In this document: positions 17,051-25,597 of the stretch, piece after piece
Numbering within the stretch: the first letter of the stretch is position 1
Layout: every line of letters begins with the position of its first letter
Source: Pseudomonas sp. A-RE-19
GTDB lineage: Bacteria; Pseudomonadota; Gammaproteobacteria; Pseudomonadales; Pseudomonadaceae
Length of the DNA: 64,000 bases
Assembly: GCF_019956555.1 (NCBI RefSeq)
Contig: NZ_JAHBDQ010000017.1
Coordinates: forward strand, 48,483 to 112,482
Reading direction: 5' to 3'
Position numbers and translations under genes: made by a program
The notes under the pieces: model-generated
Told to the model about the DNA's origin: nothing
The model's database searches: none
The model's input: only the letters and a program-made list of their open reading frames with translations

Positions 17051-18343
17051 TTACGACACGGCCGGATGCAGGCGGCCAGAGGCACGGCGATAGAGAAACA
17101 GCGTTGCGCACAAGGCACAGAGTGCGGCGAAACTCATCCAGTACCCGGGTGCAGCCTTGTCGCCGGTGTACTGGATCAGGAAGGTCGATATCGCCGGTGT
17201 GAAACCGCCAAACACCGCCGTCGCCAGGCTATAAGCCAAAGAGAAACCGGCGACCCGAACTTCGACCGGCATGATTTCCGTGAGCGCCGCGATCATCGCG
17301 CCGTTGTACAAGCCATAAATGAACGACAGCCACAGCAGCACCAGCAGCATGTTGATGAAACTCGGTGCTTGCACCAGATAGGTCAGCGCAGGGTAGGCGG
17401 TGGCCAACGTCAGCAACGCCATGGCGATCAGTACCGGGCGACGACCGATGCGATCCGACAGTGCGCCGCCAATCGGCAGCCAGAAAAAGTTCGAAACTCC
17501 CACCAGCAAGGTCACCAACAGCGCATCGGAGGTGCTCAGGTGCAGCACGGTTTTGCCGAAGGTCGGCGCGTACACGGTGATCAGATAGAACGCGGTAGTG
17601 GTCAGGGCGACCATCATCATTCCGGCGAACACGATGACCCAGTTCTGCGCCAGGGTGCGGAACACCTCGGCCATGCCAGGCCGATGTTTACGGGCGGCGA
17701 ACTCTTCGGTTTCTTCCAGGTTACGGCGCAGGAAGAAGATGAATGGCACGATCATGCAGCCGACGAAAAACGGAATCCGCCAGCCCCAATCGGCAATCAT
17801 CGTCGGCGCCATCCATTGGTTCAGACCGTAGCCCAAAGCCGCCGCAATGATGATCGCCACCTGCTGGCTCGCTGATTGCCAACTGGTGAAGAAGCCTTTG
17901 TTGCCGGGCGTGGCGATTTCCGAAAGGTATACCGATACACCGCCCAGTTCCGCACCGGCCGAGAAGCCTTGCAGCAATCGGCCGATCAGCACGATGGCTG
18001 GAGCGAACAGCCCGATGGTGTCGTAACCGGGCACCAGCACAATCAGAATCGTACCGCTGGCCATGATCGACAGAGTCACGATCAACCCCTTGCGGCGTCC
18101 CACATCATCGATGTAAGCGCCCAGCACCACGGCGCCCAACGGGCGCATCAGGAAGCCTGCGCCAAACACCGCGAAGGTCATCATCAGGGACGCGAATTCG
18201 CTGCTGGCCGGGAAAAACACGGCAGCGATCTGCGTGGCATAAAAGCCGAAAAGGAAGAAATCGAATTGTTCGAGGAAGTTGCCCGAGGTCACCCGGAAAA
18301 TCGAACTGGCCCGGGAGCTACCGGAATGGATTGATGTTGTCAT
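17051..18343 (-). CDS. MFS transporter, citrate/tricarballylate/aconitate:H+ symporter type
   Basis: A 430-residue major-facilitator carrier with twelve predicted membrane segments, of the metabolite:H+ symporter group. It begins [29 protein letters not shown], has the loop motif [15 protein letters not shown] and the second-half copy [14 protein letters not shown]. The pattern resembles CitA/TcuC tricarboxylate symporters, so cis- or trans-aconitate, citrate or tricarballylate is the likely substrate. The start [10 protein letters not shown] is preceded by GGAG 9 bases upstream. It is co-transcribed with the downstream ais-like gene (30 bp gap), which fits uptake of the isomer produced in the periplasm. 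Confidence 0.82.
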   Translation of the reverse strand: MTTSIHSGSSRASSIFRVTSGNFLEQFDFFLFGFYATQIAAVFFPASSEFASLMMTFAVFGAGFLMRPLGAVVLGAYIDDVGRRKGLIVTLSIMASGTILIVLVPGYDTIGLFAPAIVLIGRLLQGFSAGAELGGVSVYLSEIATPGNKGFFTSWQSASQQVAIIIAAALGYGLNQWMAPTMIADWGWRIPFFVGCMIVPFIFFLRRNLEETEEFAARKHRPGMAEVFRTLAQNWVIVFAGMMMVALTTTAFYLITVYAPTFGKTVLHLSTSDALLVTLLVGVSNFFWLPIGGALSDRIGRRPVLIAMALLTLATAYPALTYLVQAPSFINMLLVLLWLSFIYGLYNGAMIAALTEIMPVEVRVAGFSLAYSLATAVFGGFTPAISTFLIQYTGDKAAPGYWMSFAALCALCATLFLYRRASGRLHPAVS

Positions 18344-18583
18344 TGACGTGTACTCCACCGCTTTTATGACGTGCACTGCCTGGACGCGGTGCACGGTTCT
18401 TATTAGGGCGGATAGTGGAGCAGGGCCATCGATATGTTAATTGCATAGTTGGCATGCATTGATGCGTTGAACGGATCAATGCAGGCGTAAGGGATCGGAC
18501 AGAGTCGGAGAGACGCTTTACTGTCCGTGCTGCACCCACACCTTTAACGGCATTCCCTTTGGCCAACGCAAGGACGGAACGGG

Positions 18584-19657
18584 TTAGTCGACCCGGCTGG
18601 GGCTCACTGCCTGACCGCCCAACCGATACTGATTATTCCCACTGCGTTTAGCCTCATACATCGCCAGGTCCGCGATATGAATCAAGCGGTCCATGCTCGG
18701 CGCATGGTCGGGGAACACCGCCACGCCGAGGCTGCTGCCAATGTGACGCTGGTCGTTGCCGATGGTGACTGGCGGGGCGAGTTCGACGAAGATTTTCTGG
18801 CAGATGCTGCGGGCTTCGTCTTGCAGGCTGTTGCCTTGGGAAAGGCCTTGGAGGATCACCACGAACTCGTCACCACCGATCCGTGCGACGGTGTCGGTCG
18901 AGCGCAGAATCTTCTTCAAGCGTGTCGCGGTGGTGATCAGCACGCGGTCACCGGCCGCATGGCCATAGTGATCGTTGATCGCCTTGAAGCCATTGAGGTC
19001 GACAAACACCAGGGCAACCCGCGTGGCACTGACGCGGGCCTGCTCCAGCGCCTCGGACAGGCGTTCTTCGAGCACCAGGCGATTGGGCAAACCGGTCAGC
19101 GGGTCGTAATGGGCCAGGTGTTGCAGGTAACTGGCGGAGGCCTTTTCTTCGGTGATGTCGCGTACCACGCCCATCATTTTGATCGTTGCGTTATGGTCGT
19201 TCTTCACCACATTGCCGGTTTCCCGCAGCCAGCGGATGCTGCCGTCCGGCCAGACCACGCGGTATTCCTCGTCGTGATTTTCACCGGTTTCCAGGCAACG
19301 CAGTTCTCCGGCGCGGACCCTGACCCGGTCGTCCGGGTGCACGCAGGCGCAGAACAGCGCGTAGGAGGGCGTCACCTCGCCGATCTTGAATCCGAACATG
19401 CCGTAGATCGCGTCCGACCAATAAAGCTTGTCGGTATCGACCTCCCAGTCCCAGGTGCCGATGCGGGCGAAGTACTGGCTGCGTTTGAAGCGTTCGGCAT
19501 CACCGTCCTGGTGAATGCTCTGTCCCTCGGTGAGGCTGTCGATCAGCGCACGGCATTCGGCCAACTGCTTTCGCAGCGAGCGCTCGCGCCAGATCAGCGC
19601 GATGATCAGGGCAAGGGGCACCGAGCCGAAGGCGATGCTGGTCCAGAGCAGACTCAT
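18584..19657 (-). CDS. PAS-GGDEF diguanylate cyclase
   Basis: A 357-residue membrane-tethered diguanylate cyclase making cyclic di-GMP. An N-terminal hydrophobic segment (SIAFGSVPLALIIALIW) anchors it. A PAS/PAC domain spans about residues 58-175, with YFARIGTWDWEVDTDKLYWS and the closing MGVVRDITEEK. The GGDEF domain covers about residues 180-347, with the active motif RIGGDEF (GGDEF at 261-265). An inhibitory I-site RSTD lies just 5 residues before that motif, so product inhibition is expected. No EAL domain follows. The gene is alone and divergent from the FKBP gene. Confidence 0.92.
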   Translation of the reverse strand: MSLLWTSIAFGSVPLALIIALIWRERSLRKQLAECRALIDSLTEGQSIHQDGDAERFKRSQYFARIGTWDWEVDTDKLYWSDAIYGMFGFKIGEVTPSYALFCACVHPDDRVRVRAGELRCLETGENHDEEYRVVWPDGSIRWLRETGNVVKNDHNATIKMMGVVRDITEEKASASYLQHLAHYDPLTGLPNRLVLEERLSEALEQARVSATRVALVFVDLNGFKAINDHYGHAAGDRVLITTATRLKKILRSTDTVARIGGDEFVVILQGLSQGNSLQDEARSICQKIFVELAPPVTIGNDQRHIGSSLGVAVFPDHAPSMDRLIHIADLAMYEAKRSGNNQYRLGGQAVSPSRVD

Positions 19658-19821
19658 TCAGAAATTGTGATCATGGTGAATCGAACCTTGGAGGAGGTGG
19701 TGGGTATCTTAGTTCACGACCACTGCCGGAGACAGACCGAAACGGTTGCCAACTGCCTGTATTTCTGGGAAAACGGCGCCCATGAAGCCCGTTCTGGCAA
19801 GCGCACACTAGAGTGAATGTA

Positions 19822-20160
19822 ATGAATGATGAATTGCAGGTAATCGACCTTGAAGTGGGCGACGGCAAAGCCGCCGTCAGAGGCGCACTGATCACCACTC
19901 AATATCGCGGATGGCTGGAAGACGGTACTGAATTCGATTCTTCCTACAGCCGGGGTAAGCCGTTCCAATGCGTGATTGGCACGGGGCGGGTGATCAAGGG
20001 CTGGGATCAAGGGATCATGGGCATGCAGGTCGGTGGCAAACGCAAGCTGCTGGTGCCGGCGCACCTGGCTTATGGTGAGCGGACGATGGGTGCGATTACC
20101 CCGAATTCGAATCTGATTTTCGAGATTGAATTGCTGGAAGTGCTGACGCGGGATGATTGA
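19822..20160 (+). CDS. FKBP-type peptidyl-prolyl cis-trans isomerase
   Basis: A 112-residue single-domain FKBP that accelerates prolyl isomerisation in folding proteins. The family hallmarks are all present: GALITTQYRGWLEDGTEFDSS, IGTGRVIKGWDQGIMGMQVGGKRKL, IPA-like VPAHLAYGERT and the C-terminal IFEIELLEVL. It has no signal peptide, so it acts in the cytoplasm. A GAG-rich stretch about 9 bases upstream supports the ATG start; a GTG three codons before is a weaker choice. The gene ends at a clear intrinsic terminator 25-60 bp downstream, indicating a monocistronic unit. Confidence 0.92.
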   Translation: MNDELQVIDLEVGDGKAAVRGALITTQYRGWLEDGTEFDSSYSRGKPFQCVIGTGRVIKGWDQGIMGMQVGGKRKLLVPAHLAYGERTMGAITPNSNLIFEIELLEVLTRDD

Positions 20161-20185
20161 TCGCTGTGTGAGCTGAAACGACAAA

Positions 20186-20222
20186 CCCCGCCATTTCTTC
20201 TTACAGAAATGGCGGGTTTTTG
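20186..20222 (+). terminator. Intrinsic terminator after the FKBP gene
   Basis: CCCGCCATTTCT and AGAAATGGCGGG form a 12 bp stem with a 6 base loop, followed by TTTTTGGTTTTT. The left arm carries one extra C just outside the stem. Confidence 0.9.
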
Positions 20223-20278
20223 GTTTTTGTGGCCAGAGGGGCTTGCCTTGATGACTGCCAGTTTAGTGTTGTCTGCCC

Positions 20279-20378
20279 CAAAAGATCGCAGCCTGCGGCA
20301 GCTCCTACGGATTTGTGTACGGCTTCGATTCCACGGGTGTACCCCGTCGGCGTAGGAGTTGCCGAAGACTGCGATCTT
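20279..20378. repeat. REP pair, GTAGGAG(C/T)TGCCGAAG type
   Basis: A reverse unit AAAAGATCGCAGCCTGCGGC and a forward unit GTAGGAGTTGCCGAAGAC are arranged outward around a 43 bp centre. The pair marks the 3' border of the bacteriocin/immunity island. Confidence 0.8.
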
Positions 20379-20411
20379 GGCGATCTTCAGTCTCATTTGC
20401 TGACGGGAGAA

Positions 20412-20747
20412 TCAGGTGAATGTCTCAATATCATCAAAGGTGTCCGCCACAATCCCTTCCAGGGAGGGAAATCTTTCCTTCACCTGTTCAAGAGCCGGAC
20501 GTACAGCACCCAAATCCAGACCACCCTGTCTGCGGGCTATGTGACCGAGCGCGGTGATGGCAGATGCTGCAACCGATTCAGACTCACTCTCGAGGTACTT
20601 CAGGCAGGTGTTCTGAGCCCAGGTCTTATCTTGCTCATTCAGGCCGATAGAAATCAATGCGGCGGCAACGTTGGTTTCTACCTCGCTAGTTAGAAGCCTC
20701 GTCGCTTCCTCGTGGCTCATTGTTGGATCTTGGTAGAGAAGGCTCAC
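20412..20747 (-). CDS. Probable bacteriocin immunity protein, HEAT-like
   Basis: A 111-residue helical protein lying immediately downstream of the toxin gene. Its GTG start overlaps the toxin stop (GTGA), and GGGAG is 7 bases before the GTG. The helical repeats NVAAALISIGLNEQDKTWAQ and SVAASAITALGHIAR look HEAT-like, a fold used by several cognate immunity proteins that mask toxins. It has no signal peptide, so it would protect in the cytoplasm. I do not recognise a named family; the role is inferred from the strict translational coupling and position. Confidence 0.6.
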   Translation of the reverse strand: MSLLYQDPTMSHEEATRLLTSEVETNVAAALISIGLNEQDKTWAQNTCLKYLESESESVAASAITALGHIARRQGGLDLGAVRPALEQVKERFPSLEGIVADTFDDIETFT

Positions 20748-21982
20748 TTTTTAACTCCCTGAATGTTGCCTTTGTGATCGGTTTTTCCTGCCTTGATCAG
20801 AGCATTTTTCATATCTTGATGGAGTTTATCCCATGGCCTGACATGTCCATGGTAAACCTCCCCTCCGGTACGATCGAAGACAACGATCTCTTGTGTGTCT
20901 GGGTCGACACCGATCCGACGTGGTGAGGTAGGTTTTACCTGTACTGAATTATCCAGTGCCTCCTGTCCGTTAACAGGCCCCTTACTTTTTACCGGTGTAT
21001 CAGTCTTGCCATGGTAACTGGCTGCGTCGAACTCCAGGGTCAAAACGATGTAGAGAGGTTTAATGCCGGAGTCAGCCGGAAATACAAGAATGAAGTCCTT
21101 GTACTCAGGCGGGTAGATCGGGTTGACGATGATGTTATCTGCCTGCTCGGTTGGCGGATAAATCCAGATCTGAGGCGCTTGTGGTGCCGCCTCTAGCGGG
21201 GGAATTCCTGAGGTGCTGGATGGGTCAACCGCTGGCGTCCATATCAGGGTTATCCCATCACCAACGTCAGCCACCTGCTGAGAACCCTGACTCTTGAACC
21301 GGACGACAGGAATCATCTCCCAGTCACGGCGCTTCTGGGTGTTGTACCCATAACCCTTCAAGGTGCCATCAGCTTGTTGCTCGACATGCACTCGAACCCG
21401 TGTACGGCCTTCCTTGAGCGATTTGAGCTGTTCTTCTGTGTACAGGGAGCTGTCGCCCAAGCTCGACGGCCACAGCAATGCAACCATTCCGGCCAAGGCG
21501 CCAGCAGCAACACCAGCCGTCACTATGCCTGCGCCGGCAGTACCCGTCCCGGTGCCAGCAGTACCAACTCCACCCAAAAGAAGCGTTCCCAGTGCAGCAG
21601 GTAACGCGCTGCCACTGATTTTTTTGAGAGGGATGTTTCCCGCTGCATCCCTTTCGCGGCCACCCAGCAGGGAGACTTTTCCGTAGTCGGTCAGTTTCTC
21701 GACAGGGACAAACCCGGCTGTGCTGTCGTGGTTGATTACGCCGTCGGGGAGGTTGCAGCTTTTGGCGAACACGCAACCCATGGAGCTGGATTGGTCCTGC
21801 TGTTGAGGCTGCCTGACAAAACGGTCTTCATATGCCTGCTGTCGGGCCAACATGTCGTCATAGGATTTTTGTCTGGCGTCGCGCTCTGCCAGTTCGGTGG
21901 CGGTCATGTAGCGGCTGGTGATGTGGTGCCCGTCGACTGACGGTGGGTTTTGAACCCGAGGTATGTCTTTTTTGCGAACCAT
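20744..21982 (-). CDS. S-type pyocin/bacteriocin toxin
   Basis: A 412-residue toxin. It has a signal-less, Gln/Arg-rich N-terminal segment (residues 1-60), a Gly/Ala-rich hydrophobic stretch near residues 125-165 and a Pyocin_S-type domain (about 175-330, with VRVHVEQQADGTLKGYGYNT and WIYPPTEQADNIIVNPIYPP). The C-terminal 60-70 residues (RRIGVDPDTQEIVVFDRT, VYHGHVRPWDKL) form the probable killing domain; the His/Arg/Lys content suggests a ribonuclease, but I cannot name the family. The expected TonB-receptor-binding region is absent, so delivery may use another route. The start has AAGGA five bases upstream. Both sides are flanked by REPs. Confidence 0.65.
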   Translation of the reverse strand: MVRKKDIPRVQNPPSVDGHHITSRYMTATELAERDARQKSYDDMLARQQAYEDRFVRQPQQQDQSSSMGCVFAKSCNLPDGVINHDSTAGFVPVEKLTDYGKVSLLGGRERDAAGNIPLKKISGSALPAALGTLLLGGVGTAGTGTGTAGAGIVTAGVAAGALAGMVALLWPSSLGDSSLYTEEQLKSLKEGRTRVRVHVEQQADGTLKGYGYNTQKRRDWEMIPVVRFKSQGSQQVADVGDGITLIWTPAVDPSSTSGIPPLEAAPQAPQIWIYPPTEQADNIIVNPIYPPEYKDFILVFPADSGIKPLYIVLTLEFDAASYHGKTDTPVKSKGPVNGQEALDNSVQVKPTSPRRIGVDPDTQEIVVFDRTGGEVYHGHVRPWDKLHQDMKNALIKAGKTDHKGNIQGVKK

Positions 21983-22133
21983 GAGCGTCCTTGTTTCATC
22001 TTTTGAAAGCGATGCGGACGCTATATCAAAGGGCATTTGATAGATGTAGGACTGGTCTGAAACTCTGGTCGTTGTTACAAATGGCGCTTGTCGTTATGCG
22101 CTGAGCTCGCTTCCACGGGTGTACCCGGTCGGC

Positions 22134-22223
22134 GTAGGAGCTGCCGAAGGCTGCGATCTTTTGATCTTTGGCGGCAGTTGAATCATTAAAGATCAAAAGA
22201 TCGCAGCCTTCGGCAACTCCTAC
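22134..22223. repeat. REP doublet, GTAGGAGCTGCCGAAGG type
   Basis: Arms GTAGGAGCTGCCGAAGG and CCTTCGGCAACTCCTAC. It is the 5' border of the toxin/immunity pair, matching the outward REP pair at 20279-20378. Confidence 0.88.
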
Positions 22224-22294
22224 ATTGGGATCGGCGCAGTTTTATGATCGTTCCCATACAGCAAGCCCACTCCTACAGGGGATTTGTGCCAACT

Positions 22295-22335
22295 GTGTAG
22301 GAGCGAGGCTTGTCCGCGAAGAACGATCACGCGGT
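22295..22335. repeat. Single REP element (TGTAGGAGCGAGGCTTG type)
   Basis: TGTAGGAGCGAGGCTTGTCC followed by GCGAAGAACGATCACGCGG: one arm only, in the region upstream of dmeR. Confidence 0.7.
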
Positions 22336-22404
22336 CAACCTGACGAAACCAAGTAACGCCTTGCCAACCCTGACCATATCGGCGACTATGCGCGCCATAT
22401 AGGG

Positions 22405-22415
22405 ATAGGGGGTAT
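22405..22415. promoter_or_regulatory. Candidate DmeR operator (ATA-GGGGG-TAT)
   Basis: ATA-GGGGG-TAT overlaps the first possible ATG of the dmeR gene. A G/C run flanked by inverted AT arms is the operator type of RcnR/CsoR-family metal repressors, including rhizobial DmeR. Its position would couple repression to metal-free DmeR. Inferred from the pattern. Confidence 0.5.
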
Positions 22416-22419
22416 GGGT

Positions 22420-22695
22420 ATGTCACACATCCACGAACACAAAGAAGACCTGCTAAACCGCGTCCGGCGTATTGCCGGCCAGGTTCAGGCGGTGGAGCGG
22501 GCGTTGGAATCCGACGCCGAATGCGCCAAAACCCTGCATCTGGTCGCGGCGATCCGCGGTGCGGTCAATGGCTTGATGGACCAGTTCATCGACGCCCATG
22601 CCCGTGAGCATGTGGCACGTCCCGGTCTCAGCGACGAAGCGCGAGCTGAAGGCGTCGAAGATTTGTTGCAAGCCATCCGCCGTTACTCGAAATAG
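22420..22695 (+). CDS. dmeR: RcnR/CsoR-type metal-responsive repressor
   Basis: A 91-residue all-helical metal sensor of the CsoR/RcnR/FrmR family that represses a metal efflux gene until metal binds. The signature is HKEDLLNRVRRIAGQVQAVERAL, followed by the metal-ligand Cys in CAKTLHLVAAIRGAVN. The N-terminal His cluster (HIHEH) favours Ni/Co sensing over Cu or formaldehyde. It lies 11 bp upstream of the cation diffusion facilitator gene. Two ATGs are possible two codons apart; the downstream one is chosen because a G-rich ribosome-binding-like stretch is better spaced from it. Confidence 0.85.
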   Translation: MSHIHEHKEDLLNRVRRIAGQVQAVERALESDAECAKTLHLVAAIRGAVNGLMDQFIDAHAREHVARPGLSDEARAEGVEDLLQAIRRYSK

Positions 22696-22706
22696 AGGCC
22701 ATCGCC

Positions 22707-23636
22707 ATGACACTGAAACCCCAGGCTTTGCACTTTGCCCACGATCACCTGTTTCTCGGGGCTGCCCACGATGACAATGCCCGCCGCACGTTGTGGGTGG
22801 TGGCGCTGACGTTTGTGATGATGATTGGCGAAATTACCGCCGGTTACATCACCGGTTCCATGGCGCTGCTGGCGGACGGTTTTCATATGGCGACTCACGC
22901 CGGGGCGTTGGGCATTGCCGCGGCGGCCTACGTTTTTGCCAGGCGGCATGCCAACAACTCGCGCTTCAGTTTCGGTACCGGCAAGGTCGGGGACTTGGCG
23001 GGGTTTGCTTCAGCCTTGGTGCTGGGTCTGGTGTCGATTGGCATCGCCGGCGAATCCACCGTGCGGCTGTTTCAACCGACCACCGTGGCCTTCACCGAAG
23101 CGACGGTGATTGCGGTGGTAGGGCTGGCGGTGAATATCGTCAGTGCGCTTTTGCTATCGGGCAATCATGGGCATCACGGCCATGATGATCACGGTCACAG
23201 TCATGGCCACCATCACCATCACGACAACAACCTGCGTTCGGCGTATTTGCATGTACTGGCTGACGCGTTGACCTCGGTACTGGCCATCGCGGCGTTGTTG
23301 TCCGGGCGCTATCTGGGCTGGGTCTGGCTGGACCCGATGATGGGCATTGTCGGCGCCATCGTGATCGCGAAATGGGCTTATGGCTTGATGCGCGACAGCG
23401 CTGCGGTGTTGCTGGATACCACCGACGAGCACGTCGCCGCCGAAATTCGTGAATTGCTCGAGTCGACTGACGATGTTCGCATCAGTGACCTTCACGTCTG
23501 GCAAGTCGGCCCCCAGGCGCGGGCGGCGATTGTCAGCGTCGTGGCCGTGGCGGGTGTCAGTGCTGACGCCATTCGCGAACGTCTGGCGCCGGTTCATGAG
23601 TTGTCTCACCTGACGGTCGAGCATCGCCACGCCTGA
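22707..23636 (+). CDS. dmeF: Cobalt/nickel efflux protein of the CDF family
   Basis: A 309-residue cation diffusion facilitator exporting Co2+ and Ni2+ (and possibly Zn2+) in exchange for protons. Six membrane segments are visible. The metal-binding HMATHAGALGIAA segment and the matching LHVLADALTSVLAIAA pair contain the intramembrane His/Asp ligands. A His-rich loop (about residues 153-172, HHGHDDHGHSHGHHHHH) between segments four and five marks the DmeF group. A C-terminal cytoplasmic domain ends the protein. The upstream dmeR is 11 bp away, so the two make a metal-inducible operon. Confidence 0.92.
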   Translation: MTLKPQALHFAHDHLFLGAAHDDNARRTLWVVALTFVMMIGEITAGYITGSMALLADGFHMATHAGALGIAAAAYVFARRHANNSRFSFGTGKVGDLAGFASALVLGLVSIGIAGESTVRLFQPTTVAFTEATVIAVVGLAVNIVSALLLSGNHGHHGHDDHGHSHGHHHHHDNNLRSAYLHVLADALTSVLAIAALLSGRYLGWVWLDPMMGIVGAIVIAKWAYGLMRDSAAVLLDTTDEHVAAEIRELLESTDDVRISDLHVWQVGPQARAAIVSVVAVAGVSADAIRERLAPVHELSHLTVEHRHA

Positions 23637-23644
23637 GCTGTCTT

Positions 23645-24751
23645 TCAGGCGAAGAGTGGAATGCGCCCATTCAGGGACGGGCGATAGTGCCAGGCCAAAT
23701 GGTCCAAAGCAGGTTTCATCGCCAGGATCTCAGTCAGCGTGGCGCTGGCAATGCTCATGGCCAACACTTGCCCCGGACATTGATGACGGCCGGCGCCAAA
23801 GGTGAAGCTGCGACGGTTCGGGCGGTCGAGCAAAAACGCATCGGGATGGTCATTAAGCTGCGGATCGCGATTGGCCGAGGCCAGCAGCACCAGGATGACG
23901 TCGCCGGGGTTCAGGCTTATGCCGTCGATTTCACAAGGTGCGGCGACGAAGCGGCGGGTGTTTTGCACCGACGGGTCGAAGCGCTGGACTTCAGCGATCA
24001 GGTCGTCGACATGAGCCGAATCGAACGGCGGATTTCGAATCAACGCCACTAGCGCATTGCCAATCAACCCGGCCGTGGCCTCGTAAGTCTGGGAGAACAA
24101 TCCAATCAGGTTGGCGATCAAGGTTTCAGGGTCAACCGATGTCGCCGCGAAGCGCTGCCGGATACCAGCGAGCAGGGCACTGCGGTTGCTCGTGTCGGCC
24201 AGAAGCTCGATGACATAACCCTTCAGCTGTTCCGCCGCGACATGGGCGGCGTCCAGTTGCGCCTGATCGCTGAGGGGCGACAGGCAGGCGACGAAGTCGG
24301 CGGTCAGCTCGCTGATGACCCGGCCCTGAGCTGGAGAAAACCCCAGCAACGCCGCCACCACGCAGACCGGCCCGCGAAACATCGCCGCGTACAACCCGTC
24401 GGCGCCGGGGGCGATCAAGCGCGCGCCGACCAATGCGTTGACCTCGTTCACATCAATCAGCGCCAGCCCTGGCTCAATCGCCGCCCTCGGGCAACGCTGC
24501 CGCTCGCCCTCGTTCATCCGCATCAACTGACTGAACACTTTTCCGGCGATACCTTGAGCAATCAATCGGGGCACCGGCTCATGGGCTGGCCGCACATGAC
24601 AGTCCGGATGCGCCAGCGCGGCGGCGACGGCTCGGGCGCTGCTGGCCACCCACAGTTTCAGTCCTTGATGAAAAACCAGCCCACCCTCGGCGCGCAATTG
24701 CGCGTAGTAAGGGTAAGGATCGGCGTGAGTCGCAGCGATGATCGGGTCCAT
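23645..24751 (-). CDS. Cytochrome P450
   Basis: A haem-thiolate monooxygenase of about 368 residues, shorter than most bacterial P450s (about 400). The haem-binding motif FTFGAGRHQCPG carries the axial cysteine at residue 325. The K-helix motif EVQR is present. The I-helix region reads SQTYEATAGL, not the usual acid-Thr pair (AGxDT), so oxygen activation may differ. The start MDPIIAATH is chosen; the frame continues upstream without start signals. The substrate is unknown and no ferredoxin gene is nearby. It is divergent from an ArsR-type regulator with an 81 bp gap, and the two are probably functionally linked. Confidence 0.87.
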   Translation of the reverse strand: MDPIIAATHADPYPYYAQLRAEGGLVFHQGLKLWVASSARAVAAALAHPDCHVRPAHEPVPRLIAQGIAGKVFSQLMRMNEGERQRCPRAAIEPGLALIDVNEVNALVGARLIAPGADGLYAAMFRGPVCVVAALLGFSPAQGRVISELTADFVACLSPLSDQAQLDAAHVAAEQLKGYVIELLADTSNRSALLAGIRQRFAATSVDPETLIANLIGLFSQTYEATAGLIGNALVALIRNPPFDSAHVDDLIAEVQRFDPSVQNTRRFVAAPCEIDGISLNPGDVILVLLASANRDPQLNDHPDAFLLDRPNRRSFTFGAGRHQCPGQVLAMSIASATLTEILAMKPALDHLAWHYRPSLNGRIPLFA

Positions 24752-24832
24752 GGGTCGCAGCCTTATCGGTGGTTGAAAAGTGTTGCTACTATCTCCAGTC
24801 CGAAAGGGCCTTGATTCGTCCGGGAGCGAAAT

Positions 24833-25597
24833 ATGAACGCAGAACAACACGACATTGGCGTCTCTCAAGTGGCGGCAGCGATTGCCGAGCCGGCCCGGAC
24901 GAAAATCCTCTGCTCATTGATGGACGGCCACGCCCGCACCAGCACCGAACTGGCGGCGGTTGCCGAAGTCAGCGCCTCCACCGCCAGTGCTCACCTGGCC
25001 AAGCTCAAGGAACTGGCGCTGGTGCGTTTGCACGTTCAGGGCCGTCACCGTTATTACAGCCTCGCGGACAAGCGCGTGGCCCAGGCCCTGGAAGCGCTGA
25101 TGGTGATCGGCCAGAACGCCGCGCCGACGTTCAACCCACGCACGCCAGATCGCCTGCAATTTGCCCGCACCTGTTACGACCACATGGCCGGCACGTTGGC
25201 GGTGTTGCTGCATGACCGGATGATCGAAGCGGGGTGGTTGCTGGAAACCGATGAGCAGGTTTATCGACTGAGCGACAGCGGTGAGGCGTTGTTTGAAGGA
25301 TTGGGTGTCGACGTCAAAGACCTCGGCACTTTGCGCCGCCGCTTCGCCTGCCCGTGCCTGGACTGGAGCATGCGGCGGCCGCACCTGGGCGGCGCCTTGG
25401 GCGCGGCGTTGCTGCAAACGGCGATCAAGCGCAAATGGGTGACGCAGGACCTGGACAGTCGGGCGCTGGCGTTAACGGCGGTGGGGCGCAAGGAACTCAG
25501 TGGCCGGTTTGCCATTGAGTTGCCGGTTCAGGTGACGACCGCACAGCCCGCGCCCACCGAGAACAGGCGCCGCGCGATCGCAAGGCCCGTGGCTTAG
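24833..25597 (+). CDS. ArsR family transcriptional regulator
   Basis: A 254-residue regulator with an N-terminal ArsR winged-helix domain (about residues 8-90, with AEPARTKILCSLMDGHARTSTELAAVAEVSASTASAHLAKLKEL). It is roughly twice the usual length: the C-terminal 130 residues include ACPCLDWSMRRPHLGGALGAALL, a conserved extension of unknown role with a Cys-Pro-Cys motif. Known ArsR metal-site residues are not evident in the first part. It is divergent from the P450 gene, and regulation of that gene is the obvious guess. Its 3' end overlaps the convergent LysE-type gene by 4 bp. Confidence 0.85.
   Translation: MNAEQHDIGVSQVAAAIAEPARTKILCSLMDGHARTSTELAAVAEVSASTASAHLAKLKELALVRLHVQGRHRYYSLADKRVAQALEALMVIGQNAAPTFNPRTPDRLQFARTCYDHMAGTLAVLLHDRMIEAGWLLETDEQVYRLSDSGEALFEGLGVDVKDLGTLRRRFACPCLDWSMRRPHLGGALGAALLQTAIKRKWVTQDLDSRALALTAVGRKELSGRFAIELPVQVTTAQPAPTENRRRAIARPVA

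Noticed and set aside
20744..21982. Colonisation of the toxin region by prophage
   Set aside because: No phage structural, integrase or lysis genes are present; the pair stands alone between REPs.
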